Shown here in pieces: positions 9,288 to 19,318 of a stretch of 64,000 nucleotides of DNA. Position 1 is the stretch's first letter; the number at the start of each line of letters is the position of its first letter. Source of the DNA: CAVQYV01 sp963718295 [NCBI: uncultured Methylomirabilota bacterium] (GTDB lineage Bacteria > Methylomirabilota > Methylomirabilia > CAVQYV01); the NCBI GenBank assembly GCA_963718295.1, contig CAVQYV010000007.1:58292-122291 (forward strand). The letters are read 5' to 3'. The notes under the pieces are model-generated. The model was given only the letters and a program-made list of their open reading frames with translations. It made no database searches and had not been told where the DNA came from. Both the position numbers and the translations under genes were made by a program.

Positions 9288-11147
9288 TTGAATCCGTTGA
9301 TGAAAAATCTGGCCTTGTGGCTGGTAATCGGACTGATCATGGTCCTGGTTTTCAACATCTTCAACCAGGGTCAGGCTCCGGAGAAGGAGGTCATCTTCTC
9401 CGAATTCATGGCCAAGGTGGAGAGGGGAGAGATTTCCGAAGTCACGATCAAAGGATCGGACATCCGAGGCAAGACGACTGACGGGTCTGCCTTCAGGACC
9501 TATAGCGCGCAGGATCCGGAGGTGATCCCTTCCCTTCGCAAGAAGGGCGTACGCATCGCGGTTAAGCCCGCAGACTCGAATCCCTGGTACGTAAATGCCC
9601 TCCTTTCCTGGCTTCCCATGCTGCTCTTCATTGGAGTCTGGATTTTCTTCATGAGGCAGATGCAAGGCGGGGGCGCCAAGGCCCTGTCTTTCGGAAAAAG
9701 CCGGGCCAGGTTGTTGTCGGAGAAGCAAAACAAGGTGACCTTTGCCGATGTAGCTGGCGTGGACGAGGCGAAGGAGGAACTCCAGGAGATCATTGATTTT
9801 CTGAAGAATCCTCAAAAGTTCCAGAAATTGGGGGGCCGAATTCCCAAGGGTGTCCTCCTGATGGGCCCTCCGGGGACCGGCAAGACCCTCCTCGCCCGGG
9901 CGATCGCGGGGGAGGCGAATGTCCCCTTTTTCACCATCAGTGGCTCTGACTTCGTGGAGATGTTTGTGGGGGTGGGGGCGTCGCGGGTCCGGGACCTCTT
10001 CGAGCAAGGCAAGAAGCACGCCCCTTGCATTATTTTCATGGACGAGATCGACGCGGTGGGACGGCATCGAGGGGCAGGTCTGGGTGGTGGCCACGACGAA
10101 CGCGAGCAGACCCTGAACCAACTCCTGGTGGAGATGGATGGCTTTGAGTCCAACGAGGGCGTGATCCTGATCGCGGCCACCAATCGTCCGGACGTCCTGG
10201 ACCCGGCGCTGTTGCGGCCCGGGCGCTTCGACCGCCAGGTGATCGTCCCCCGCCCGGATGTGAAGGGCAGAGAGGGGATCCTTCGCGTTCATTCCCAGAA
10301 GGTTGCCCTGGCGGATGGTGTGGATATCCAGGTGCTGGCGAGGGGCACCCCTGGCTTCTCGGGTGCCGATCTGGCGAATTTGGTGAACGAGGCCGCTCTC
10401 TGGGCCGCTCGCCAGAACAAAAAGAAGGTGGAGATGGAGGACTTCGAGAACGCCAAGGATAAAGTCCTTCTGGGTGTGGAACGGAAGAGCATGATCATCA
10501 GCGAAGAGGAAAAGAGAGCCACGGCTTATCACGAGGCGGGACATGCGCTGGTGGCCAAGTTGCTGCCCGGGACCGATCCTATCCACAAGGTGACCATCAT
10601 TCCCCGAGGCCGGGCCTTGGGCGTCACCCAACAACTCCCCATCGATGAGAAGCACAACTATCCCAGAGAGTACCTTCTCAACGAGATCGCGATCATGATG
10701 GGGGGAAGGGTGGCTGAGGAGTTGGTTCTTGAATCCATCACCACCGGTGCAGGCAATGATATCGAGCGAGCTACCGAGCTGGCTCGAAAGATGGTATGCG
10801 AATGGGGGATGAGCGAGAAGTTGGGTCCTTTGACCTTCGGCCAGAAAGAAGAGATGATCTTTTTGGGCCGGGAGATCACGCGCCACCAGGACTATAGCGA
10901 TCAGACCGCCATCGAGATCGACCAGGAGGTGCGGCGCCTGGTGATGGAGAATTATGATCGGGCCAGGAACATCATCAACTCTCGCCTCCAGACTCTGCAT
11001 AATATCGCCTCCGCCCTCCTGGAACGAGAGGTCTTGGATGGGGCGGAGATCGAAGAGATCCTGAAGGGGGCTCCTGAGAGTGCAACTGTTCCTTCGCAGG
11101 GAGAGGGTCAGGTCATCAGATTGGAGCCGATTCCCCAGCATGGATAA
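9288..11147 (+). CDS. ftsH: ATP-dependent zinc metalloprotease FtsH
   Basis: A 619-residue membrane AAA+ protease that degrades unstable or damaged membrane and cytoplasmic proteins. TTG 9288 is the start, preceded by AAAGGGGG; the [11 protein letters not shown] opening is typical. Two N-terminal membrane segments (about residues 5-22 and 100-120) flank the periplasmic part. Walker A GPPGTGKT, Walker [10 protein letters not shown] and the second region of homology follow. The zinc site HEAGH is in the C-terminal protease domain. Its last eight bases overlap the folE start. Confidence 0.97.
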   Translation: MNPLMKNLALWLVIGLIMVLVFNIFNQGQAPEKEVIFSEFMAKVERGEISEVTIKGSDIRGKTTDGSAFRTYSAQDPEVIPSLRKKGVRIAVKPADSNPWYVNALLSWLPMLLFIGVWIFFMRQMQGGGAKALSFGKSRARLLSEKQNKVTFADVAGVDEAKEELQEIIDFLKNPQKFQKLGGRIPKGVLLMGPPGTGKTLLARAIAGEANVPFFTISGSDFVEMFVGVGASRVRDLFEQGKKHAPCIIFMDEIDAVGRHRGAGLGGGHDEREQTLNQLLVEMDGFESNEGVILIAATNRPDVLDPALLRPGRFDRQVIVPRPDVKGREGILRVHSQKVALADGVDIQVLARGTPGFSGADLANLVNEAALWAARQNKKKVEMEDFENAKDKVLLGVERKSMIISEEEKRATAYHEAGHALVAKLLPGTDPIHKVTIIPRGRALGVTQQLPIDEKHNYPREYLLNEIAIMMGGRVAEELVLESITTGAGNDIERATELARKMVCEWGMSEKLGPLTFGQKEEMIFLGREITRHQDYSDQTAIEIDQEVRRLVMENYDRARNIINSRLQTLHNIASALLEREVLDGAEIEEILKGAPESATVPSQGEGQVIRLEPIPQHG

Positions 11148-11694
11148 GGAGAAGATTGCGAGGGCGGTGAGGATGATCCTGGAGGCGATCGGAGAGGATC
11201 CGGATCGTGAAGGCCTCAGGAACACCCCATCGCGAGTGGCTGATATGTATGAAGAGGTCTTCGCTGGGCTTCACCGTCCCTACGAGGAAGAGTTGACCGC
11301 GTTTCACACCATGAACCATGATGAGATGATCATCGTCAAAGATATCCCCATCTACTCTTTCTGCGAACATCACCTCCTCCCCTTCTTCGGCAGGTCGCAT
11401 GTGGCTTATATACCCTCCAAGGAAAGGATTACGGGCCTCAGCAAGATCGCAAGAGTGGTGGATATGGCCTGTCGCCGTCCGCAACTGCAAGAGAGATTGA
11501 CCACTGAGATCGCGGATCTGATCATGAAGCAACTGAAGCCGCAAGGAGTCCTGGTGGTCATCGAGGCCGAACATCTTTGCATGTCCATGAGGGGCATCAA
11601 GAAGCCCGGTGCTCTTTCCATTACCTCGGCCATGCGAGGCATCCTGCGGGAGCCCGCCTCCAGGGCTGAGGCCTTTTCCCTGATCAGAAAATAA
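11140..11694 (+). CDS. folE: GTP cyclohydrolase I
   Basis: A 184-residue protein with the start chosen at ATG 11140, which gives the usual [18 protein letters not shown] opening and overlaps the ftsH stop by eight bases. The zinc ligands are present in [11 protein letters not shown] and [11 protein letters not shown], and [11 protein letters not shown] carries the substrate-binding region. It makes 7,8-dihydroneopterin triphosphate, the first step of folate synthesis. It is directly followed by folP, which acts later in the same pathway. Confidence 0.96.
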   Translation: MDKEKIARAVRMILEAIGEDPDREGLRNTPSRVADMYEEVFAGLHRPYEEELTAFHTMNHDEMIIVKDIPIYSFCEHHLLPFFGRSHVAYIPSKERITGLSKIARVVDMACRRPQLQERLTTEIADLIMKQLKPQGVLVVIEAEHLCMSMRGIKKPGALSITSAMRGILREPASRAEAFSLIRK

Positions 11695-11734
11695 GCCCTT
11701 ACCCCCTTACCCATCCCATCCCGGAGTGCTTGCC

Positions 11735-12922
11735 ATGAGCCACAACATCAGGGTGATTTGTCCAGAGAAATCCTCCGACATAGAAGAGGAATTACAAGCG
11801 ATGCAAATCCCCCTCCAGGCTTGGAAAGAGGAGTGCCCTCCCATAGAAGGCTACGGGGTCATTGCGGAAAATCTGGAGGAGGAGCACACGGAGGTCTTGA
11901 GACGGGAGTGCCTTGCCAGGGGGATGAGGGTATACCTCGCGCATTCCGATGGGGCAAGGCGAAAGACGCTTCTCTGGGGAAACCGGCGGCAGCTTGAGGA
12001 GATGGCGGGAGACTGTTTGACGATGCCGATCCTCAGCGGGATTGGGGCAGGCCTGGAGAGGTCATTGACAAACCTCTTCCAATCCGAATATCGCTTCCGA
12101 TGTGGCGATTATACACTCCCCGTGGGCCGAAAGACGCTGCTCATGGGAGCGCTCAATGTCACGCCCGACTCCTTCTCCGACGGTGGGAAGTTCCTGAGCC
12201 CCGAGGCAGCTATTGCCCGCGGGCAGCTTCTCATGGAGGAGGGAGCCGATATCCTGGATATAGGCGGAGAATCCAGCCGCCCGGGCTCCCAACCCATCGA
12301 TGCCAGAGAGGAATTGGCCCGAATCCTGCCGCCACTCCGTTCGCTGGTGAAGATGGGCATCCCCATCTCTGTGGATACCTGCAAGTCAGGGGTGGCACGA
12401 ATCGCATTACAAGCGGGTGCAAGCCTGATCAATGACATCAGCGGGCTCAGGCTCGATCCTGCCCTGGCGGAGGTGGTTGCCCAAGCGGGGGCAGGATTGG
12501 TGATCATGCACATGAAAGGGACCCCCCAGGACATGCAGAAGAGCCCTCGTTACGATTGCCTGATGGGGGAGATCATGGCTTATCTTCAGGAGGGAATCAC
12601 CCTGGCGGAGTCGGCGGGCGTGGGGCCTGAGGCGATCGCAGTCGATCCCGGCCTCGGCTTTGGCAAGGACTTAGGGCACAACTTGACACTCTTGCGCAGG
12701 CTGAGGGAGCTAAAATGCTTGGGAAAGCCCATCCTGGTTGGTCCCTCAAGGAAGTCCTTTATCGGGAGGATATTGGATCTTCCAGTGGATGATCGAGTCG
12801 AGGGCACAGCGGCGGCGGTGGGCTGGGCAATCTGCAAGGGAGCGAGCATGGTGCGGGTGCACGATGTCAGGGAGATGAAGCGGGTAGCGCTCATGGTCGA
12901 TACCTTAAGAGACGGGAATTGA
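11735..12922 (+). CDS. folP: Dihydropteroate synthase with N-terminal extension
   Basis: A 395-residue protein. The catalytic DHPS barrel begins near residue 130 (MGALNVTPDSFSDGG) and contains DIGGESSRPG, the pterin-site DVCK-like SVDTCKSGVA, and VGPSRKSFIG with the conserved Lys and Arg. It condenses dihydropterin pyrophosphate with p-aminobenzoate. It is about 110 residues longer than a minimal DHPS. The extra N-terminal domain (about residues 1-125) is not assigned to a known fold here, but similar long forms occur in Deltaproteobacteria. ATG 11735 is preferred over GTG 11726 because of GGAG eight bases upstream. Confidence 0.93.
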   Translation: MSHNIRVICPEKSSDIEEELQAMQIPLQAWKEECPPIEGYGVIAENLEEEHTEVLRRECLARGMRVYLAHSDGARRKTLLWGNRRQLEEMAGDCLTMPILSGIGAGLERSLTNLFQSEYRFRCGDYTLPVGRKTLLMGALNVTPDSFSDGGKFLSPEAAIARGQLLMEEGADILDIGGESSRPGSQPIDAREELARILPPLRSLVKMGIPISVDTCKSGVARIALQAGASLINDISGLRLDPALAEVVAQAGAGLVIMHMKGTPQDMQKSPRYDCLMGEIMAYLQEGITLAESAGVGPEAIAVDPGLGFGKDLGHNLTLLRRLRELKCLGKPILVGPSRKSFIGRILDLPVDDRVEGTAAAVGWAICKGASMVRVHDVREMKRVALMVDTLRDGN

Positions 12923-12925
12923 AAG

Positions 12926-13684
12926 ATGAGCTCTGCCCTCTCAAATTTCTACTGGGTGGATGCCCTGGATATCTTGATTGTAGCCTTCTTCATTTATCAA
13001 CTACTCCTCATTTTCCGGGGCACCCGAGTTGCTCAGATCGCATTGGTGTTGGTCCTTCTGTACCTCGGCGCACGCGCCTCAGTTCATTTGGGCCTTCTGA
13101 CGGTCAGCTGGATCCTCCAGAATATATTAGGGATCTGGATGATCATGATGATCATCGTCTTCCAGCCGGAGTTGAGAAGGGCGCTGATCAGCTTTTCCCA
13201 GAAGAGATTTCTGCGGACCTTATCCCGCCAGGAAGAGGCTCACATGGTCGACGAGTTAGCGAGGTCGGCAGTCTCCCTGGCGTCGAAGCGAACGGGGGCC
13301 ATCGTGGTCCTGGAACGGGAGACCAAACTGGACGCCTATATTGAGCCCGGGATCAATGTGGATGCACTGCTTTCCCGGCGCCTCCTGGAGTCCATCTTCT
13401 TCCCTTACTCGCCCCTCCATGATGGGGCCGTCATCGTCAATAATGGAAGGATCGCGACGGCATCCTGTTTCCTGCCCTTGAGCTTGAATCCAGAGGTGAG
13501 CCGGGATTTTGGCACCCGGCATCGAGCGGCCATTGGAATTACAGAGGAGACCGATGCCCTCGCCGTGGTGGTCTCAGAGGAGACGGGCACCATCTCGATC
13601 GCTTATCAGGGAAAGATCGAAAGGGATCTGGATTCCGTTGCCTTAAGAAAGCGGCTGGGGGAGATCTTGGAGATCAAGAGGTGA
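12926..13684 (+). CDS. cdaA: Diadenylate cyclase CdaA (c-di-AMP synthase)
   Basis: A 252-residue membrane enzyme. Three N-terminal hydrophobic segments (about residues 10-90) precede a DAC domain holding the two signature motifs DGAVIV and RHRAAIG. It makes cyclic di-AMP from two ATP. The gene overlaps the next by four bases (GTGA) in the conserved cdaA-cdaR-glmM arrangement, where CdaR and GlmM modulate the cyclase. c-di-AMP usually controls potassium and osmolyte uptake and wall homeostasis. Confidence 0.95.
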   Translation: MSSALSNFYWVDALDILIVAFFIYQLLLIFRGTRVAQIALVLVLLYLGARASVHLGLLTVSWILQNILGIWMIMMIIVFQPELRRALISFSQKRFLRTLSRQEEAHMVDELARSAVSLASKRTGAIVVLERETKLDAYIEPGINVDALLSRRLLESIFFPYSPLHDGAVIVNNGRIATASCFLPLSLNPEVSRDFGTRHRAAIGITEETDALAVVVSEETGTISIAYQGKIERDLDSVALRKRLGEILEIKR

Positions 13685-14343
13685 GGCAGTTCCTGACCAC
13701 ACACTGGAAACTGAAGGTCCTTTCCCTGGCTCTGGCAATGGTTCTTTGGTTCGTCGTTTCTCAGGAGGAGAAGGTGGTCACTGTGGCTCACGCCCCGTTG
13801 GAGATCAAGGATATCCCTCCGGAAACGATTGTGGTCAACAATGTGGAAGGCCTGGTTTCCGTGAAATTGAGGGGATCCAAGAGCCTGGTCTCCGGTTTCA
13901 TTCTGAGCCAGATCGAGCTTCCCCAGGGGGAAGGGGCCTCGCGACTGCGGATCGGGGAGAACCACATTCGTATTGATCCCAAACAGATCAGCGTCCCTCG
14001 GGGAATCGAAGTCCAGGGCGTCACGCCATCCCTCATACATGTGGTCTTGGAGCGGATGGCAAGCAAGGAGTTGCCCGTTGCCCCTCGCATCGAGGGTTCC
14101 CCGCCCCGGGGATTCTACGTCAAGAGGGTCGTCTGCTTCCCTGAGAAAGTGAGGGTGAAGGGCCCTGAGCGCACCTTGTGGAGCATAGCCCAGATTCCCA
14201 CTGAACCGATTCCCGTGGGGGGGAAGACCGGAGTCTTTCGCCAATTCGTGATGTTGGTCGCACCCAGCAGCCACATCACCTGGGAAGAGGATGAACTAGC
14301 CCAGGTGGCGGTGACGGTGGAGATATCGAAGAGAGAGGAGTAA
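13681..14343 (+). CDS. cdaR: CdaR / YbbR-like regulator of diadenylate cyclase
   Basis: A 220-residue protein beginning with GTG 13681 that overlaps the cdaA stop. One N-terminal membrane anchor (LKVLSLALAMVLWFVV) is followed by two YbbR-type beta domains facing outside (for example IPPETIVVNNVEGLVSVKLR). It is shorter than the three- to four-repeat Firmicutes CdaR. Identification rests on its place between cdaA and glmM as well as on the anchor. Confidence 0.85.
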   Translation: MRQFLTTHWKLKVLSLALAMVLWFVVSQEEKVVTVAHAPLEIKDIPPETIVVNNVEGLVSVKLRGSKSLVSGFILSQIELPQGEGASRLRIGENHIRIDPKQISVPRGIEVQGVTPSLIHVVLERMASKELPVAPRIEGSPPRGFYVKRVVCFPEKVRVKGPERTLWSIAQIPTEPIPVGGKTGVFRQFVMLVAPSSHITWEEDELAQVAVTVEISKREE

Positions 14344-14360
14344 GGGAGGATGACCCTGGC

Positions 14361-15725
14361 ATGAAGGAACGCACGCTCTTTGGAACGGATGGAGTAAGGG
14401 GGATCGCCAATCAGGAGCCGATTACCCCTGAGATGGCCATCAAGCTCGGCAAGGCCATTGCCCTGCTTTTCAAGAATAGAGGACGGCGGCACCATATCGT
14501 GATCGGAAAGGATACCCGCCTCTCCGGCTACATGTTGGAGAGCGCTCTTACTTCGGGGATCTGCTCCATGGGTGTGGACGTCCTGCTGGTGGGGCCTCTG
14601 CCCACCCCCGGCATCTCCTTCATCACCCGAAGCCTGAGAGCCGACGCAGGGGTGGTGATCTCCGCTTCCCATAACCCCTATCAGGACAACGGGATCAAAT
14701 TCTTTTCCCGTGAAGGCATGAAGCTCTCCGACGACCTGGAAGGGGAGATGGAGGATATGATCTTCTCGGGCAAGCTGAATTCCTATAGCATTTCTCCCGG
14801 AGAGGTGGGGAAGGCGTTTCGCGTCGGGGACGCCTCGGGGCGATACATGGAATTCGTGAAGGCCTCCTTTCCCAAGAACCGCACCCTGGAAGGGATGAAG
14901 GTGGTGGTAGATTGTGCCAATGGGGCTACCTATCGGATCTCTCCCCGGGTGCTCAAGGAGTTCGGAGCGGATGTAATTCCCTTGAACATCCAGCCGGATG
15001 GCATCAATATCAATCTGAAGTGTGGATCGGTCCATCCGGAGGCATTGCAAAAGGCAGTGGTCAGAAATAAGGCGGACCTGGGCATCGCCCATGACGGGGA
15101 CGGAGATCGCTGCCTCCTGTCAGACGAGGAAGGGAAATTGGTGGATGGTGACCAGGTCCTGACCTTTTCCGCCCTGGAGATGTTAGAGCAGGGGACATTG
15201 CAGAATGGAACCCTGGTGGCTACCATCCTGAGCAACTATGGGATCGACCTGGCCCTGGCCGCGAAGGGGGGAAGGGTAGTTCGCACTGCGGTCGGGGACC
15301 GTTACGTTTTGGAAGAGATGATGAAGGGGGGCTACAATCTGGGAGGGGAGAAGTCAGGCCATATCATTTTCATGGATCATCATAACACTGGGGACGGCAT
15401 CATTACTGCCCTCCAGGTATTGAGCACCATGCTCCGAACCGGAAAAAAGCTTTCCCAGTTGGCCGCTTGCTTTTCTTCCATTCCCCAGGTCTGCCTGGAT
15501 GTGAAGGTGAAAGAGCAAAGGGACCTCAACAGCATTCCCCAGCTCCAGCCCTGCCTGCGGCAGATCGAGGAGAAGCTCAAGGAAAAAGGAAGAATTGTCC
15601 TTCGCTATTCTGGGACGGAGTCTTTAGCCAGGATTATGGTGGAGGGGACTGACGAAGAGGCGATACGTCAGTTTGCCGAGCAGGTGGCCGTGATCCTCCG
15701 AAAGCACCTGGGAGTGAAGGGGTAA
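14361..15725 (+). CDS. glmM: Phosphoglucosamine mutase
   Basis: A 454-residue alpha-D-phosphohexomutase. FGTDGVRG opens the protein, the catalytic phosphoserine loop reads ISASHNPYQDNGIKFF near residue 100, the metal loop is DGDGDR near residue 240, and the phosphate-binding RYSGTESLARIMVEG lies near the end. It converts glucosamine-6-P to glucosamine-1-P for peptidoglycan and LPS precursors. In characterised systems GlmM also binds and inhibits CdaA. Confidence 0.96.
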   Translation: MKERTLFGTDGVRGIANQEPITPEMAIKLGKAIALLFKNRGRRHHIVIGKDTRLSGYMLESALTSGICSMGVDVLLVGPLPTPGISFITRSLRADAGVVISASHNPYQDNGIKFFSREGMKLSDDLEGEMEDMIFSGKLNSYSISPGEVGKAFRVGDASGRYMEFVKASFPKNRTLEGMKVVVDCANGATYRISPRVLKEFGADVIPLNIQPDGININLKCGSVHPEALQKAVVRNKADLGIAHDGDGDRCLLSDEEGKLVDGDQVLTFSALEMLEQGTLQNGTLVATILSNYGIDLALAAKGGRVVRTAVGDRYVLEEMMKGGYNLGGEKSGHIIFMDHHNTGDGIITALQVLSTMLRTGKKLSQLAACFSSIPQVCLDVKVKEQRDLNSIPQLQPCLRQIEEKLKEKGRIVLRYSGTESLARIMVEGTDEEAIRQFAEQVAVILRKHLGVKG

Positions 15726-15791
15726 TAGACACGGGATGCCTGAGTGGGCGGGAGTCCCGAAATCTTCAGCGGCAAGGGAAAGGAAAGTCAA

Positions 15792-16514
15792 ATGATGAGA
15801 CTGGGGGTCAATGTCGATCACATCGCCACCATCAGGCAGGCCCGAAGGGCCAAGGAGCCGGATCCAGTAACCGCCGCCCTCTTGGCGGAGCTGGCGGGCG
15901 CAGACCAAATCACGGTGCACCTGCGAGAGGACCGAAGACACATCCAAGAGAGGGATGTGCGCCTCCTTCGGGGACTGGTCAAGACCTGCCTCAACCTGGA
16001 GATGGCCGCCGCGGATGAGATGCTCCGGATGGCCCTCGATATCTTGCCCGATTCGGCCACTTTGGTCCCGGAGAAGAGGGAGGAGTTGACCACGGAGGGT
16101 GGATTAGAGGTGGAAGGCAATCGGGAGCGTCTCAGTCCTCTTGTCTCGGCCCTCAAAGGGGCGGGGATCCGAGTGAGCCTTTTCATCGATCCTTCGCCTT
16201 CCCAGGTGAAGGGCTCCCATCGGGTGGGAGCCAATAGCATTGAGATCCACACCGGTCGATATGCCGATGCCAAGGACGAAGCCGAGCGCTCGACGGAACT
16301 GGAGAAGATTGTGGACGCGGCGAAGCTGGCGAGCCGAATGGGATTGAGCGTACATGCGGGCCACGGCCTGGATTATCAGAACGTGGGAAGGATTGCCGAG
16401 ATCGGGGAGATCGAAGAGCTCAACATCGGCCATAGCATTGTGGGACGTGCCACACTGATCGGCATGGAGATGGCAGTCCGCCAAATGCTTCTGGCGATGG
16501 GCCGAAGGGCATGA
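15792..16514 (+). CDS. pdxJ: Pyridoxine 5'-phosphate synthase
   Basis: A 240-residue TIM barrel beginning at ATG 15792 after GGAAAGG, with the typical opening [40 protein letters not shown] and VHAGHGLDY hold family active-site residues. It condenses 1-deoxyxylulose 5-phosphate with 3-amino-1-hydroxyacetone 1-phosphate in the DXP-dependent PLP pathway. The glmM-pdxJ-acpS order is common in Proteobacteria. Confidence 0.96.
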   Translation: MMRLGVNVDHIATIRQARRAKEPDPVTAALLAELAGADQITVHLREDRRHIQERDVRLLRGLVKTCLNLEMAAADEMLRMALDILPDSATLVPEKREELTTEGGLEVEGNRERLSPLVSALKGAGIRVSLFIDPSPSQVKGSHRVGANSIEIHTGRYADAKDEAERSTELEKIVDAAKLASRMGLSVHAGHGLDYQNVGRIAEIGEIEELNIGHSIVGRATLIGMEMAVRQMLLAMGRRA

Positions 16515-16568
16515 CGACTTGCACCGGGGCCCCTTGCTCGGTCGTGGTCACAGAAGAGGAAATGGGCA

Positions 16569-16991
16569 ATGATTAAGGGGCTGGGCGTAGATCTGGTTTC
16601 GGTGAAGAGGATGGAGCAAGCCCTGGAGCGCTTCGGGGAAAGGTTGCTGAATCGAGTATTCACTCCCGCCGAAATCGAGTATTGCATGAAGAAGAGATAC
16701 CCCGCCCCCCATCTGGCAGGTCGCTGGGCGATCAAGGAGGCATTCTTCAAGGCCATGGGATGGGGATGGGGCCAGGGGCTGCGATGGCAGGAGGTGGGCT
16801 TAGAGAGAATTTCGGGACTGCGCCCCCAGGTGGTCCTGGCAGGGGAAACGAAGAGAAAGGCAGAAGCAATGGGGATCAGCGCCGTGTGGGCCAGCCTGAG
16901 CCACGAAAAGGAATTCGCCGTGGCGACGGTGGTGCTCACGGATGAAGGAGGATCGGATCCTGATCCCGAGAAAGGGGTTCTTTTTCGATGA
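16569..16991 (+). CDS. acpS: Holo-[acyl-carrier-protein] synthase
   Basis: A 140-residue protein that transfers 4'-phosphopantetheine from CoA to apo-ACP. The magnesium-binding Asp lies in GLGVDLVSVKRM and the Glu in WAIKEAFFKAMG. ACP itself (acpP) is about 30 kb away in the window. Its last four bases overlap the next gene (ATGA), so translation is probably coupled. Confidence 0.94.
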   Translation: MIKGLGVDLVSVKRMEQALERFGERLLNRVFTPAEIEYCMKKRYPAPHLAGRWAIKEAFFKAMGWGWGQGLRWQEVGLERISGLRPQVVLAGETKRKAEAMGISAVWASLSHEKEFAVATVVLTDEGGSDPDPEKGVLFR

Positions 16992-18544
16992 AGGTCGTGA
17001 CTGCCGCAGAGATGCAGGAGATTGACCGGAGGGCAAGCTCCGAGTTCGGAATCCCATCCCTCCTCCTGATGGAAAACGCAGGGCTTCAAGCCTCCTGGCA
17101 GATCGAGCGGTCCTTTCCTCATAGCCTTTCGTCTCCCGTCAGCATCCTTTGCGGGAAGGGAAACAACGGGGGCGATGGATTCGTGATAGGCCGACATCTC
17201 CTCAATCGAGGAAGGGAAGTCCATATCTTTCTTGTGGGTCGAAAGGAAGAAGTGAAGGGGGATGGGGGGGTAAACCTCCAGATTCTGGAGAGAATGGGGG
17301 TCTTCATCCGGGAAATTCAGGGCCTGGCAGACCTGCAGCGCGATCTGGGGATCTTGAAGGAATCCGGCCTCCTGGTGGATGCCCTCCTCGGCACGGGGGC
17401 GATCCCTCCGGTCCGGGGCCTCATGGCTGAGATTATTTGCCTGGTGAATGGTTTGAAGAAGCCGGTCGTGGCCGTCGATCTGCCCTCCGGCCTGGGGGCT
17501 GATGAGAGCCATCCCCGGAACGAGTGTATCCAGGCGGATTTGACGGTTACCTTCGGACTTCCCAAGAGGAGTCTCATCCTCTATCCCTCTGCAGGCTTCG
17601 CGGGGGAGCTCCGGGTAGTCGACATCGGAATCCCCAGACCGCTGCTGGAAGATTCCGAGATCAGACTGAATCTCATTGAGCCGGAAGAGATCGCGAGGGC
17701 GCTTCCACTTCGAAGGAGGGATGCCCACAAGGGGAACTTTGGCCATGTCCTGGTGGTCGCAGGCTCAGCCGGGAAGTTGGGAGCTGGGGCAATGGCCAGC
17801 CAGGCGGCCCTTCGCATCGGCGCAGGACTGGTCACCTTGGCGTTGCCTTCCAGCCTGAACGATGCGATGGAGGCCAAATTGGACGAGGTGATGACGGAAC
17901 CCCTTCCCGAGACGGAAGAGAGGACCATTTCCGTTTCCGCTCTGGAGAAAGTACTTGAAGTTATGGAAGGTAAGAATTGTTTAGCATTGGGGCCAGGCCT
18001 TTCGGTGCACCCGCAGACCCGGGAGTTTGTCAGGAGGCTCATTCCCCAGGTAAGGATCCCGATGGTAGTCGATGCCGACGGAATCAATGCCCTTTCTTCG
18101 AGTTTGGAGACCCTGAGCCAGCTGAAGGGCGCGCTGGTATTGACCCCCCATCCAGGCGAGCTCTCTCGCCTCCTCTCGGTTTCCACCGAGGAGGTCCAGA
18201 GAAATCGAGTCTCGATCGCCCAGAAATTCTCCTCGGGGTTTCGTGTCTTTCTGGTTCTGAAGGGAAAGGGAACCCTGGTCTCAGACCCAGAGGGGGATGC
18301 CTTCATTAACCCCACCGGCAACCCCGGGATGGCGACGGGCGGATCCGGCGATATCCTGACCGGGATGTTAGCAGGGATGATTGCCACGGGCATCGAACTG
18401 CCGCTTTCCCTCAAAGCGGGAGTCTACCTCCATGGATTGGCAGGGGATCTTGCGGCCCAGAAATGGGGAGAGGAGCCCATGATTGCCAGCGATATCCTGA
18501 CTGAGATTCCCGAGGCCTTACGCCAGATCAAGGAAGCAAGGTGA
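16988..18544 (+). CDS. nnr: Bifunctional NAD(P)HX epimerase / ADP- or ATP-dependent NAD(P)HX dehydratase
   Basis: A 518-residue two-domain repair enzyme. The N-terminal YjeF_N epimerase domain (to about residue 215) carries CGKGNNGGDGFVIGRHL and the catalytic VDLPSG region. The C-terminal ribokinase-like dehydratase domain has PHPGELSRLL and the nucleotide-binding GNPGMATGGSGDILTG. It restores hydrated NADH/NADPH to the active form. It sits between acpS and tsaE as in many Gram-negative genomes. Confidence 0.95.
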   Translation: MKVVTAAEMQEIDRRASSEFGIPSLLLMENAGLQASWQIERSFPHSLSSPVSILCGKGNNGGDGFVIGRHLLNRGREVHIFLVGRKEEVKGDGGVNLQILERMGVFIREIQGLADLQRDLGILKESGLLVDALLGTGAIPPVRGLMAEIICLVNGLKKPVVAVDLPSGLGADESHPRNECIQADLTVTFGLPKRSLILYPSAGFAGELRVVDIGIPRPLLEDSEIRLNLIEPEEIARALPLRRRDAHKGNFGHVLVVAGSAGKLGAGAMASQAALRIGAGLVTLALPSSLNDAMEAKLDEVMTEPLPETEERTISVSALEKVLEVMEGKNCLALGPGLSVHPQTREFVRRLIPQVRIPMVVDADGINALSSSLETLSQLKGALVLTPHPGELSRLLSVSTEEVQRNRVSIAQKFSSGFRVFLVLKGKGTLVSDPEGDAFINPTGNPGMATGGSGDILTGMLAGMIATGIELPLSLKAGVYLHGLAGDLAAQKWGEEPMIASDILTEIPEALRQIKEAR

Positions 18545-18551
18545 CGGACCC

Positions 18552-19103
18552 ATGAGCGAGATGGATAGGGAAAATGGAGTGGAGAGTTTCACCCTCATCT
18601 ACACCAGCTCAAGCCCCGTAGAGACACAGGAGTTGGGTCAGGACTTGGGAGAGATCGTGGGTGTGGGGGATGTGATTTGCCTATTCGGAGATCTGGGGGC
18701 AGGAAAAACCTGTTTCGCTCAAGGGGTCGCATGGGGAGCTGGCTTTCCTCCGGATGATTACGTCAGCAGCCCCACCTTTACCCTCATGAACGAATATCCG
18801 GGGAAATGCCCCATCTATCATGTTGATCTCTATCGCATCAAGAACACGGAGGAGTTGTTGGATTTAGGATTGAATGACTATCTCTTCGGCCAGGGGATCG
18901 TCATCATCGAATGGGCCGACCGGCTCAATGGCTTCTTGCCTCCCGAGCGCCTCGAGGTCTGGCTGAGGAGGATGAACGCGATGCAGCGAGAGATCGCCAT
19001 CACCGGAGTGGGAGACCATTATATCGGCTTGATGGAGAAGTGGGCGCAAGAGGAATCTGTGAGCGAAGAGGACGTGGACGAGAGCATCTCATTCAATGCC
19101 TGA
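18552..19103 (+). CDS. tsaE: tRNA threonylcarbamoyladenosine biosynthesis ATPase TsaE
   Basis: A 183-residue P-loop protein with Walker A GDLGAGKTCFAQG, the SSPTFTL segment and the HVDLYRI motif. TsaE works with TsaB and TsaD in t6A37 formation on ANN-decoding tRNAs. It is longer at the C terminus than the usual 150 to 160 residues, ending in an acidic tail (EEDVDESISF). It is the last gene of the long run that starts with tilS; 215 bases without a clear gene follow. Confidence 0.93.
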   Translation: MSEMDRENGVESFTLIYTSSSPVETQELGQDLGEIVGVGDVICLFGDLGAGKTCFAQGVAWGAGFPPDDYVSSPTFTLMNEYPGKCPIYHVDLYRIKNTEELLDLGLNDYLFGQGIVIIEWADRLNGFLPPERLEVWLRRMNAMQREIAITGVGDHYIGLMEKWAQEESVSEEDVDESISFNA

Positions 19104-19318
19104 CCACTGAAGCCCATGTCCGGGAAAGGATTTCACCGAGCCAGCCTGAGAAATCCGCGCCTCCCTGAGGTCAATCTCAATTTTGATCCCTTCCCTCGAA
19201 TCTTCATATGGATGTGACAGGATGAGCCCGGCTCAATCCCTCAGGGTCTGCGGGGCCTGAGGCAGTGAGATTGGCGTGCGGCAATTTCAGGGACCCCCCA
19301 AGAGGTTGATGTGATTCC

